A stretch of DNA of 55,699 nucleotides, taken from Gemmatimonadota bacterium. Its GTDB lineage: Bacteria; Gemmatimonadota; Gemmatimonadetes; Gemmatimonadales; Gemmatimonadaceae. Under the pieces are notes generated by a model. That model was not told the origin of the DNA and searched no databases. It saw only the letters and a list, made by a program, of their open reading frames with translations. Below are positions 25,847 to 34,230 of the stretch, piece by piece. The stretch spans positions 1-55,699 of the forward strand of contig JAQBPY010000226.1 in assembly GCA_028287285.1 (NCBI GenBank), written 5' to 3'. Each line of letters starts with the position of its first letter. Position 1 is the stretch's first letter. Position numbers and translations under genes: made by a program.

Positions 25847-26403
25847 GAGAGTTTGTCGAATCGCGCTTCACGGCGCCGCGACCGGATTGTCCAAATCCAG
25901 AGCGTTGGCACGCGCCGGATGACCAGAGCACGGAGGTCGAAGTCACTGCGCTAGTCGCCGCCATGGTAACGGCACTGCAGCCAGACTTCGTTTTGGAGAC
26001 GGGTACCTGCAGGGGCAGCACGACCGAAGCAATAGGGCGAGCGTTGCGAGCCAATGGACAAGGGAAGCTCGTTTCCCTAGAGGTCGACCCAGAGTGCGTG
26101 GCGTTCGCTCGGCGGCGATGTGTCGGCTTGCCGGTATGCATCCTCGCTACGTCTAGCATGGACTATATCCCCAGTTGCCCGATCGACTTTGCCTTCTTCG
26201 ACAGCCTCGCGAGCCTGCGGGCGCTAGAATTTGTGCGCTATGCACGATGGATGCACGACCGCACTGTCGTCGGCTTCCACGACACTGGACCGCAACACAC
26301 CGTGCGGGAGCGACTCAAGCACCTCGAGGAAGAGGGAATGCTCGTTTCACCGCTCTACCTGCCAACGCCGCGCGGGGTGATGTTCGCACGAGTGCGGACG
26401 TGA
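25843..26403 (+). CDS. class I SAM-dependent methyltransferase (tailoring enzyme)
   Basis: A 186-residue Rossmann-fold methyltransferase. Motif I is VLETGTCRGSTTEAIG at about residues 49-64, followed by the acidic SAM-ribose residue in LVSLEVDPE. A second acidic loop is FAFFDSLAS, and VVGFHDTGPQH lies where Methyltransf_24/cephalosporin-hydroxylase-like enzymes carry a conserved HD. The acceptor could be a peptide hydroxyl, carboxylate or sugar; the sequence does not decide. The start overlaps the HlyD stop, so it is part of the exporter operon. It is a likely modifier of the lanthipeptide or of a sugar on it (inference). Confidence 0.82.
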   Translation: MREFVESRFTAPRPDCPNPERWHAPDDQSTEVEVTALVAAMVTALQPDFVLETGTCRGSTTEAIGRALRANGQGKLVSLEVDPECVAFARRRCVGLPVCILATSSMDYIPSCPIDFAFFDSLASLRALEFVRYARWMHDRTVVGFHDTGPQHTVRERLKHLEEEGMLVSPLYLPTPRGVMFARVRT

Positions 26404-26418
26404 CAGCACAGGCAGCGC

Positions 26419-27927
26419 GTGTCACCTGCACTATTCGTATCCTTCGATCTGACCCAGATGAGTAACGCTTCCGGCCCGATGATCATACCGCTTTGTGTGA
26501 TCGGCTGCGGACCGACGGGCATTGCCGCCCTATTCGAGGCAAAGCGCCAGGGCATTCAAGCCATAGGTATTGAAGCTAGGCCATCCGCGCTGGGAACCTT
26601 CGTTGAACACCCGGAGGGGTTGGTGTACTTGTCGCATCCATCCCATTTCGAAATTGCCGGTGTGCCGCTCGACTGCCATCATCCCAAAGAATGCACGCGA
26701 GAGGACGTGCTTCACTACTATGCACGAATAATCAATTGGGGGCGATTGGACATACGCAGTTCCACGCGTTGCGTTGGCATCGCGCCGCAGGAGGATGGAG
26801 TGTTGCTCACCCTTTCGGGAAGCGATGGACCAGCAATCATTCGCGCGCAGCAAGTGCTGATCACAAGTTGGTACGCTCGTCGGCCGGTCCGGCAGGACAG
26901 GAAAAAGGGGGCAGTACCGCGAGTGATCACGAGCTTTCGAAATCCGGTGGAACTCCTCGGAGAACGTGTGGTCGTGATTGGTGGAGGACTCTCTGGCTGT
27001 GAGCTAGCGACTTCACTGATGATGAGCGGAGCGTCGATTGTGCTGGCGATGCGTGGGCTTCCAAAGCCGTTCCATTCGACCATCCAGTTTGCGAAACTGC
27101 TTAGAAACACGCGCTCAGTCATAGAGGCGGATCTAAGTGCGCTTCGCATATGTGACGGTTACGTTGAGGCAGAGCGGAATGGACGTCACGTAGCATTAGA
27201 ATGCTCTGTAGTTGTAGCGGCGAGCGGCGCAGCGATTGATCAGGAGACATGCGACTTGCTAGAGGAGGCGCAAATACTCGGCGCGTCGGCAGTAACTGCG
27301 CTCGCCAATGCGCCAACGTTTGAAGATGGCGTACGAATTCAACCTGCCATGGCGCCCGGCGAGCGACTCGCGTGGGTTGCGGCGAATCGGCCTGACCTTT
27401 GGGAATACCTATTTGACGGTGTAAATGGAGTCAGGTTCGCGGGAGCCGTACTTCACGGAGGTGGGCCACATGCCGGGGTTCTCGTATCGATCGCAAGCGC
27501 TCGGCTCGCGGTGCAGGCCATAGCCGGCAAGCCAGCGCCAGCTTGGGCTCGCCCGCTAGCGTCAGCGTTGACCGACATACGGAAAATCCTGGCCGCGGTC
27601 GGCTCTGCTAGCGACATCGACTTGCTACGTGCGATTCGGCCGGTGCGCGTTGCCTCTTGGTCGCGAACGTGGAGGCCACCTCATGTAGGGCACTCAAATG
27701 GTGCTCACAACGACCTCGGTCACCTAGGCCCCCGGTCCCTCAGCGCGCTGGAGGCCAGAGTACTGTCTTTGGTGAACGATGACCGCACGGTGCAGGATAT
27801 CGTAGAATGCGAAGCGCAAACGGGAAATAGAGAGGAGGATGTGCATGAAGCCCTGAGGGGGCTCTTCCATCACCATGTACTGACATGGCTGCCGCCGCGC
27901 CACGCCCTCGCTCCCGGACCACAGTGA
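26419..27927 (+). CDS. FAD-dependent pyridine-nucleotide oxidoreductase with winged-helix-like tail
   Basis: A 502-residue flavoprotein. The FAD-binding GxGxxG (LCVIGCGPTGIAA) is near residue 28 and the NAD(P)-binding one (VVVIGGGLSGCELA) near 190, the order seen in YpdA/thioredoxin-reductase-like enzymes. No CxxC disulfide active site is visible, so it is unlikely to be a thioredoxin reductase. The last about 65 residues (SALEARVLSLVNDDRTVQDI, then HEALRGLFHHHVLTWL) resemble a PqqD-like winged helix, a fold that RiPP enzymes use to hold leader peptides. It may oxidise or reduce residues in the modified peptide (inference). The GTG lies 15 bp after the methyltransferase stop; an ATG 13 codons later is an alternative start. 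Confidence 0.82.
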   Translation: MSPALFVSFDLTQMSNASGPMIIPLCVIGCGPTGIAALFEAKRQGIQAIGIEARPSALGTFVEHPEGLVYLSHPSHFEIAGVPLDCHHPKECTREDVLHYYARIINWGRLDIRSSTRCVGIAPQEDGVLLTLSGSDGPAIIRAQQVLITSWYARRPVRQDRKKGAVPRVITSFRNPVELLGERVVVIGGGLSGCELATSLMMSGASIVLAMRGLPKPFHSTIQFAKLLRNTRSVIEADLSALRICDGYVEAERNGRHVALECSVVVAASGAAIDQETCDLLEEAQILGASAVTALANAPTFEDGVRIQPAMAPGERLAWVAANRPDLWEYLFDGVNGVRFAGAVLHGGGPHAGVLVSIASARLAVQAIAGKPAPAWARPLASALTDIRKILAAVGSASDIDLLRAIRPVRVASWSRTWRPPHVGHSNGAHNDLGHLGPRSLSALEARVLSLVNDDRTVQDIVECEAQTGNREEDVHEALRGLFHHHVLTWLPPRHALAPGPQ

Positions 27928-27984
27928 GAGTGCGCGATTCGCGGGCTTCACAAACGAAGGCCTAGAGGTGAGGAGCGATGTCCA

Positions 27985-30102
27985 GTGAGGCGAAAACTAT
28001 GCTTGCGTGACACCGACGAGACGTGTACCCCTTCAGATGCCGTCGAGGAGCTACTCAAGCGTGATCCAGCGGGTCTATATCTGAAGTCGGACGTGCCCAC
28101 GCGCAGGGCTTATCGCGAGCGGATATTCGCGCTTGCATCGCGAGCGCGACAACCAGCACAGACGGTTGGAAAGCTCGCTCTCGATGCATCGATACGAGCG
28201 GCCGAGCGAAAGGATGCTATCGCACGAACCCACATCGGCTACTATCTGGTCGACGAGGGCCTGCATGAGCTGATGCGAGCGCTCGGTGTGCGACAAAGGT
28301 TTTTGCGGGGAGTCCTGCATACAATCACACCACGCGATAGGGCGCGAATGGCGTGCCTGCTCTACATGTGGGGCGTCAGCCTGTTGACTGCGCTCTTTGC
28401 TGCCGTAATCGGCGCTGTGGAAGACGAAAGATTGGCGACGGTCGGAGGTTGGATCGCCCTCGTCTTTCTCTCAACGCCGCTTGCATATACCTACGCAAGT
28501 CTGTGTATGCGCACTCTGGCGCGCAAACGGGCATTGCCGCGGGTGCTCCCGGCGCTCTTGCGTGAGTATGCGTTGGCGGAGCAGGAGTGCGTCATGATCG
28601 TCATTCCTACGATCATCGCGAGCAAAGCGCGCGTGCGCGAGTTGGGCGATATGCTCCTTGAGCTTCTGAGGGCATATCCGGATCGAGTGTTCCGTTTCGG
28701 GCTTCTGAGCGACTTCGAAGATGCGGCGGTGGAGCGAATGCCGTCCGATGACACAATTCTGGAGGCTGCTCGTACTCTCATTGACGGCTTGAATCAACAT
28801 CATCGCGACAGCCTTGGTGATCGATTCTTCCTCTTTCACCGACATCGTGCGTGGAGCGCTGCGCAGGGTGTCTGGAGCGGATGGGAGCGGAAGCGCGGCA
28901 AACTAATCGAACTCAATCGACTACTCACGGGACGCGGCCCGATCAGCTTCCAGTGGATCGTTGGCGATATCGCGGGGCTGATGCGCCGTTGCGAAATTGC
29001 CTACGTGGTGTCGCGCGATGAGGCCAGCTGGATTGGCTCAGACTCCACATGGCGGTTGCTCTGCGCCGCAGCACATCCGCTCAATCGAGCCGTGATCGAC
29101 GACACCAACAGCGTCATCCGGGGCTATGCGATCTTTCAGCCGGGACTGAGTGTGCTGTCGCCGGGGGCGCTGCTCCATGGGAAGGCGGCGATTGAACCGG
29201 GCTCTGGTTGCCCTGCTGTTGTGCAGTTCCCATTCGACCCGCTTGGGCTGGGCATTCACCGCAGCTGGGCGGCGCTTTACGACGTGGAGTCCTGTAGCCG
29301 CCTACTCGATGATGCGTTCCCCGACGACGTCGTTTTACACCACGACCTTATCGAGGGCTTCGTTGCGCACACAGGAGAGGTAAATGGTGCCGTAGTATAT
29401 CAGGAGCGCGCCCAATCGTACCTAGCACGGCTGAGTCGTGGGCATCGGTGGTTGCGTGGATCGTTCCAGCTTCTTCTGTGGTCTTTGCCCTATGCCAGGA
29501 ACGCGCGTGGGTTCCGAGTACGCAATCCTCTCGAGCCGATGGCGCGATTCTATCTTGTGGAGCTGGCATTGCGGGAGATGCAGAAGCCCGCAACCGTTGC
29601 ATTACTGATATGGGGCTGGCTCTTCCGCCCGAGTACGATGCTTTGGACCATAGCCGTTTGCCCCCCATTGATGATTCTGCTCGTGGCGCTACCATCGCTA
29701 CTTTACTGGCGTACTGTTGGCGCGTCGCCGTCTCCCAGATCTTCCGCGCGGTGGGAAGTGGCCGGCCAAGTTTTCGCAGCGGTTTTCGGTATCGTCGTTC
29801 TAGCGATCGAAGCAGTGGTCGTTCTCGACGCGCTCGGCAGGGCAACCTGGCGACTGTTCGTGTCGCGGAAGCATCAGATCGCGTGGACCACGAACCGTTC
29901 GTTGCAGGCAGCCACGCCACGTGATCACGTGGCATACTGGATGCGGTACTGGCAGTCTTCCGCTATCGGTATTACCGCGTTCGTCGCCACCTGTATCTGT
30001 CGCCCCGCGAATGTCACCGGCGCCATTCCTATCACATTTGCCTGGATGATCGCGCCGGCCGTTTTGTACTATGCGGATCGGTTCGTGTTCGCAGGCGACT
30101 AG
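27985..30102 (+). CDS. stand-alone GT84-like glycosyltransferase domain (NdvB-type)
   Basis: A 705-residue membrane protein matching only the central part of cyclic beta-1,2-glucan synthases, which are normally about 2800 residues. Family blocks: TRRAYRERI and THIGYYLVDEG (N-terminal region), MIVIPTIIAS, FRFGLLSDFEDA, GVWSGWERKRGKLIELNRLL, GYAIFQPGLSV, and HHDLIEGFVAHTGEVNGAVV followed by RGHRWLRGSFQL. Transmembrane helices lie at about residues 115-170 and 530-700. The GH94 phosphorylase and carbohydrate-binding regions of NdvB are missing. It would be a processive or single-transfer glucosyltransferase at the inner membrane. As the last gene of the exporter operon, 57 bp after the oxidoreductase, it may glycosylate the peptide (inference). 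The GTG start follows GAGGAG. Confidence 0.82.
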   Translation: MRRKLCLRDTDETCTPSDAVEELLKRDPAGLYLKSDVPTRRAYRERIFALASRARQPAQTVGKLALDASIRAAERKDAIARTHIGYYLVDEGLHELMRALGVRQRFLRGVLHTITPRDRARMACLLYMWGVSLLTALFAAVIGAVEDERLATVGGWIALVFLSTPLAYTYASLCMRTLARKRALPRVLPALLREYALAEQECVMIVIPTIIASKARVRELGDMLLELLRAYPDRVFRFGLLSDFEDAAVERMPSDDTILEAARTLIDGLNQHHRDSLGDRFFLFHRHRAWSAAQGVWSGWERKRGKLIELNRLLTGRGPISFQWIVGDIAGLMRRCEIAYVVSRDEASWIGSDSTWRLLCAAAHPLNRAVIDDTNSVIRGYAIFQPGLSVLSPGALLHGKAAIEPGSGCPAVVQFPFDPLGLGIHRSWAALYDVESCSRLLDDAFPDDVVLHHDLIEGFVAHTGEVNGAVVYQERAQSYLARLSRGHRWLRGSFQLLLWSLPYARNARGFRVRNPLEPMARFYLVELALREMQKPATVALLIWGWLFRPSTMLWTIAVCPPLMILLVALPSLLYWRTVGASPSPRSSARWEVAGQVFAAVFGIVVLAIEAVVVLDALGRATWRLFVSRKHQIAWTTNRSLQAATPRDHVAYWMRYWQSSAIGITAFVATCICRPANVTGAIPITFAWMIAPAVLYYADRFVFAGD

Positions 30103-30834
30103 CTATCCTCCGCCCATACGCAGCTATGAGTCGAGATCGTGAGCAGAAGCGAAGGAGCAGAAGTCGGCAAGTTGCCTCCGGATCGCTCCGCAGTACAAAC
30201 CGTTGCGGCGGTCAGCGGCAAGGAGCCGCGGGCGTGTGAGGAGCCGCCGGTAACTGGCGCTCTCTAAGCGGGCCGGGCTGCTGTTGGGCGGCGCGTACGC
30301 TGTGGTTGGGACGAGGTGTCTCGCGGGCCCTCTTGGCATCACCAATGCGTCACACTTGATGACGCACTGTGTCGCTGAGGATTTCTTAAGCGACTCTTAT
30401 AATCTTCACGCCCTCCACCTTGAGGGCGTCCACTTTCCCTTCTACTATTTGTCGCTCTCGACGCGACATCGCGCGGGCACGCGACACACTCGCCTGCGAT
30501 GCCACCGGACAACGCCGCCACTGCCGCGCTGGAGCGTTGCAATCATCAGCGAGTCGCACTCTGTCGTCTCCCGCGTCACGATGCTCCTCGCCTCCACTGG
30601 GGGATCGTGCACGAAACTCTCCCCCCGGCGCAGCCAGCGCCAGGAGCCATCCATCGCGCGCTACGACATCGTCTGCCTAGATCGCTCGGTCGTCGTGCAG
30701 ATGGAGCGCGAACTCATGGAGTGGCGCCGCATCTAGCCGTTCACACAACTCGTGGTGATCAACGCTCGCAACGTGAGTGGTGTGTAACGGGCACTTGATG
30801 CGGGTGTTAGCAAACAGAAGTGGTATCACGATTC
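30103..30834. other. intergenic region between GT84 gene and IS3 element
   Basis: About 730 bp without a recognisable gene. Open frames here (for example 30284-30736 on the plus strand) have inconsistent composition and no homology that I can name. The stretch may be eroded coding sequence. The lanthipeptide operon presumably terminates here. Confidence 0.35.
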
Positions 30835-30907
30835 TGAACAGGTGGGATAACTAGACAAGTGGGCTCTCCACCGGCGACATGTTCGCCCAGCCTCAAGGAG
30901 CTTCACC

Positions 30908-31210
30908 ATGCCGAGACGTGCCCGTCGCAATCACGCCGCCGCCTTCAAAGCCAAGGTCGCCCTGGCCGCCGTGCGGAACGAAGGAACCCTCGCTGAACTC
31001 GCGAAGCGGTTCGATGTCCATCCCGCGCAGATCACCGCGTGGAAAGACCAGTTGCTGAGCGGCGCCGCGACCGTGTTCGGGGGCGGTGCGCCCATCGACC
31101 CGGTCGTCGATGTCAAAACGCTCCACGCGAAGATCGGCGAGCTCGCCCTCGAGAATGATTTTTTAGAACACGCGCTCAGCAAGGCCGGCCTGCTGAGCGC
31201 CAAGCGATGA
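30908..31210 (+). CDS. IS3-family transposase OrfA
   Basis: A 100-residue helix-turn-helix protein with a leucine-zipper-like C terminus: [20 protein letters not shown], then [17 protein letters not shown], then [19 protein letters not shown]. This is the DNA-binding subunit of IS3-group transposases. It has an AAGGAG site 8 bp upstream. Its stop overlaps the orfB ATG (ATGA), so OrfB is made by coupling or by frameshifting. Confidence 0.92.
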   Translation: MPRRARRNHAAAFKAKVALAAVRNEGTLAELAKRFDVHPAQITAWKDQLLSGAATVFGGGAPIDPVVDVKTLHAKIGELALENDFLEHALSKAGLLSAKR

Positions 31211-32033
31211 TCGATCGCACCCTTGCGCTCTCCCTCACCCGGCAAGCGGAGGCGCTCGGCATCAGTCGCGGAATGGTCTATTACGTCCCGCGCGCCATGA
31301 GCGAATACAACTGGAGCTGATGCGGACGATCGACGCCCTGCATCGCGACTTTCCGTTTGCGGGTGCGCGCATACTCCGTCGACTGCTGCGAGGCGAGTTC
31401 CCCGACGTGGGCCGTCGGCGTATCGGGACGTTGATGCTCCACATGGGCATCAGCGCGATCTGCCCGCAGCCGGGCACCAGTCGCCGGCATCGCGCGCATC
31501 CGGTGTACCCGTATCTCTTGCGCCATCAGACGATCACCCGCCCCAACGCGGTGTGGGCGATGGACATCACGTATATCCCGATGGCGCACGGCGTTGTCTA
31601 TCTCGCGGCGGTCCTCGACTGGGCGAGTCGGCGCGTCCTGAGCTGGCGCGTCTCGATCACGCTCGACAGCGCGTTCTGCATCGCGGCCGTGGAAGACGCT
31701 CTGGACAAGTACGGCTGTCCGGAGATCTTCAATACCGATCAGGGCGCGCAGTTCACCAGCACGGCGTTTACCGGACTCCTGCTCGACCACGGGATTCGCA
31801 TCAGCATGGATGGGAAAGGCTGCTGGCGCGACAACGTCTTCGTCGAGCGGCTCTGGCGCTCACTCAAGTACGAAGAGGTATACCTGCACGCCTACGACTC
31901 AGTCGCTCACGCCACCGCCGGGATCGGCCGGTATCTCACGCTATACAACACCCGTCGTCCCCATTCAAGCCTCGAGGACCGCACCCTGGACGACGCCTAC
32001 TTCACCCCACGACTGCTCGCCGCAGCGGCGTGA
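31207..32033 (+). pseudogene. IS3-family transposase OrfB, frameshifted
   Basis: The DDE integrase is encoded in two frames. The first 37 codons ([13 protein letters not shown] to MSEYNWS) end at a TGA at 31318-31320. The rest continues in another frame from about 31311 (LELMRTIDALHRDFPFAGAR). One missing C in the run before TGGAGCTGATG would explain it, because the expected text is YNLELMRTID. The catalytic D-D-E residues are all present downstream (VWAMDITYIP, FNTDQGAQFTS, and WRDNVFVERLWRSLKYEEVY). This is either an inactivating mutation or a sequencing error; it is not the usual OrfA/OrfB slippage site. Confidence 0.85.
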
Positions 32034-32069
32034 TCCCCAGCTCACGACTCCTGCTATCCCACCACGCTA

Positions 32070-32536
32070 CGCTGTATAGAGAGACGGAACCACTTCAGTT
32101 TCTTGACTCGCTCGCAGGTTAGCTGGGGAGTTGAAACTGTAGAATAGGTCCACAGTCCTAACCGAGACCTGCGTGTGGCGAAATCGACCTCCATAGTTCC
32201 ACCAGGATCGACGATCGCTTCGCGCCGAATGATCTTCAGATTTCCGAACTGACATGGATTTAGGAACGGCGACTTATTCTGCAGCCTTGTTAGGCGTCGA
32301 CATGCATCAGGCTTTGGATGATTCCTACGCTATCGCGGGTACTCGTAGCCTCTGGCTCCTCGCGAGTTGCCCTAGTCTCCCAGATCTCGTATGCTACGTT
32401 GCGGGAGCAGATGCTCGGCGAAGGCGTGTTCGAAAGACTCCGTTGACTCAAATCGTAAGAGGTGAGGTGCGATGTATGATAGCTCACATTCCACGGGCTG
32501 ACACGGCATCTCGAGTGGCCGCGACCAATAGGAGAA
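32070..32536. other. intergenic region after the IS3 element
   Basis: About 470 bp with no convincing gene. A plus-strand frame from 32254 is open for 97 codons, but its composition and lack of a ribosome site argue against coding. Several long minus-strand frames overlapping it appear to be shadows. Confidence 0.35.
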
Positions 32537-33070
32537 TTGAGGCTTGAATGGTTTCTGCAGTCACTGATGCAGAAGAAGCGAACACAATGTTGGTTCGCGG
32601 CTCTACGGGGCTTGGTCGCGGCGCAGATCGTAATCTGCCTCGGTCTTTCCACTGTGGCTTGCGCCGGTAGTGCGAAATGGACACTGATCATCTCACTGAC
32701 GATGTCGGTGGTGTTCACGCTTTCCGTGGGTTTGGTCATCAAAGACAACACGGAGTCTGACAACCCGCACGCGCAGGAGCCTGGGCGGGAGCAGTCTCCG
32801 TCGCACCACACGAGGAACTCCCCCGCACCGGTTTGGGAGAAGCCCGACCCGATCCCCGTGCCTCTTCGCGAGCAACCAAGGCGCGGACGCTGGATCATCA
32901 TATTACCGGCCACGGCAACACTGGCACTGAGCGGGTACTGTGGTTCGGGTCGTCCTCGATCGCCGAGCGGATATTCCAAGACTACCGGAGAATGCCGACG
33001 GCGCGCGGCTAGTTGTCCAGCCGAAAGCACCACCTCCAAAGGACAAGGTCATCACCGATCAAGTGGTTAG
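32537..33070 (+). pseudogene. unknown membrane protein, probably frameshifted
   Basis: Plus-strand frame of 177 codons. Two hydrophobic segments (LVAAQIVICLGLSTVACAG and WTLIISLTMSVVFTLSVGLV) look like a helical hairpin. A polar Pro-rich linker and a third hydrophobic run (WIIILPATATLALSG) follow. After about 32945 the composition becomes random, while another frame becomes protein-like (tgg-ttc-ggg-tcg frame, WFGSSSIAERIFQDYRRMP), and then a third frame continues as the next entry. I read this as the N-terminal membrane part of a longer protein broken by one or two frameshifts. The family is not recognised. Confidence 0.45.
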
Positions 33071-33656
33071 TTGGAAAGACCCGGAGGGGCGAGGGATCAC
33101 TGCGCACCTTCTTTGCCGGACCGGCGACGTCGGTGTGACGGGCATTGCGAAGCCGATGCGATGGCGGCGCGGTCGGAGCCATCCCGATTCTCTTGAGTTC
33201 GCGGGCCAGCCCAAAACACTCCATGCGGAAATTGGCCACCTGCGTGGATATGTCGAAGATCTTAGTCGAGTGCCCGGAGTACTAGGATTTGTCGGCGTAG
33301 GCACGGCGTCTCACGAGGTCGAGTCATTGCAAGTGGATCCAGCGGGCTATGAGGATGTGCGTGCCCGTAATCGGGCGGGCATCGTTGCGGAATACTTGGA
33401 TTCCCTGCTCGACGACCCCCATCTCGCTCTCGCCGCCCCAATGAGGAGCGGCTCGCTGAACTTAGGCCGCTTCATTGGTGACACTTTGGGCCGGAGCGCT
33501 GATGCCACAGCTGATGAGCGTCCCGTCGTTGCCCTTGCAGTTGCGGCTACGGACAGCGGTGTGAACTTGGATGCTGCCTTCCGCGATGCTCTCGTGCATG
33601 CCTACACCGACCGGCGTGACGGATTTGGATGCATCCAGTTCGATCCGCGCAACTAG
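32940..33656 (+). CDS. unknown soluble protein, possibly C-terminal part of a broken gene
   Basis: About 238 codons with convincing protein composition. Stretches such as HAEIGHLRGYVEDLSRVPGV, FVGVGTASHEVESLQVDP and RNRAGIVAEYLDSLLDDP suggest an alternating alpha/beta fold. It overlaps the end of the upstream membrane-protein frame by about 130 bp in a different frame. The first codons probably belong to another reading phase, so the stated start is formal. The stop lies within the first copy of a perfect 26-bp duplication. I do not recognise the family. Confidence 0.5.
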   Translation: MVRVVLDRRADIPRLPENADGARLVVQPKAPPPKDKVITDQVVSWKDPEGRGITAHLLCRTGDVGVTGIAKPMRWRRGRSHPDSLEFAGQPKTLHAEIGHLRGYVEDLSRVPGVLGFVGVGTASHEVESLQVDPAGYEDVRARNRAGIVAEYLDSLLDDPHLALAAPMRSGSLNLGRFIGDTLGRSADATADERPVVALAVAATDSGVNLDAAFRDALVHAYTDRRDGFGCIQFDPRN

Positions 33657-33696
33657 GCAGCCGTAGCAGGCCGCGCAACTAGGCAGCCGTAGCAGG
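33645..33696 (+). repeat. perfect 26-bp tandem duplication
   Basis: CCGCGCAACTAGGCAGCCGT plus AGCAGG occurs twice back to back with no mismatch. The first copy contains the TAG stop of the upstream gene. The identity of the copies points to a recent slippage event. Confidence 0.9.
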
Positions 33697-33735
33697 CTAT
33701 TGATCTTCGTGCGTCCGGACCTTCGCGCATGACGG

Positions 33736-34176
33736 CTAACGCGACTCTATGAGATTGAAAGTCATGAGCGGTTCATCGATCTGCCTGGCTCGCTGATGCG
33801 GCTCATGGAGCGCAGCTTCACCGCAACATTTGCGGGAGGCAGTCATGACGTTCATCGGTTTCGATCTCCATAAGCCCGCAGACTCAATGATAAATGTTGA
33901 GAGTCCTGCGAATCGCATCGACGGAGCGATCGTTACGCTAGCAGCCTCACCCAGATCCTCCGGCAACCGCCCCTCCGCATCGTCCATCCTCATCGCCTTG
34001 CTCTCCGCATAATTCCGCATGCGGTTGATCAGAATCTTGCGACGGTTCCTGAGATCCTCCTGATCCTGGACATTGCACCGCGACGCATCCTGCGACCACA
34101 ATACCTTCCAGGCTTCCGCGATCAGGTCCTCACGCTGATCGTAGTCCCTGGTCAACGCACGCGCAGTGAGCTCCAC
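33736..34176 (-). pseudogene. sigma-factor-like region 2 fragment
   Basis: The reverse strand reads LTARALTRDYDQREDLIAEA, then WKVLWSQD, resembling region 2 of ECF-type sigma factors (LTRD-x-x-x-x-EDLVQEAFLRLW). It continues to about GRLPEDLGEAA and then loses protein-like character. Regions 3/4 with the -35-binding helix are not evident, so this is probably a truncated gene. The N terminus may also be missing. It lies 54 bp downstream of the unknown minus-strand gene at 34231-34824 and may have shared its transcript. Confidence 0.4.
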
Positions 34177-34230
34177 GGCCGCTGCACATATGGCCAGATC
34201 TTCTCCACCGCATTCGCCGCGTTGCCGGTC

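Larger units (their letters stand above)
30835..32069 (+). mobile_element. IS3-family insertion sequence, about 1.2 kb
   Basis: Imperfect terminal inverted repeats bracket two transposase frames: the left end has GGTGGGATAACTAGACAAGT at 30841-30860, and the right end reads, on the opposite strand, GGTGGGATAGCAGGAGTCGT (32063-32044). The shared core is GGTGGGATA. Total size and gene order (orfA, overlapping orfB) are typical of IS3. A target duplication could not be fixed by eye. The element lies at the right edge of the lanthipeptide locus. Confidence 0.8.

Noticed and set aside
9398..30102. Thiopeptide or split-LanB (class without cyclase) interpretation
   Set aside because: LanB has both glutamylation and elimination domains on one chain, a zinc-ligand-complete LanC is present, and no Diels-Alder-type or YcaO enzyme is seen.
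30284..30736. 150-codon frame between GT84 gene and IS3 element
   Set aside because: Composition changes along the frame and no motif or ribosome site was found.
8600..32069. Composite transposon carrying the lanthipeptide locus
   Set aside because: The flanking elements belong to different families (IS256 and IS3) and one is a truncated remnant, so they cannot have mobilised the locus as a pair.
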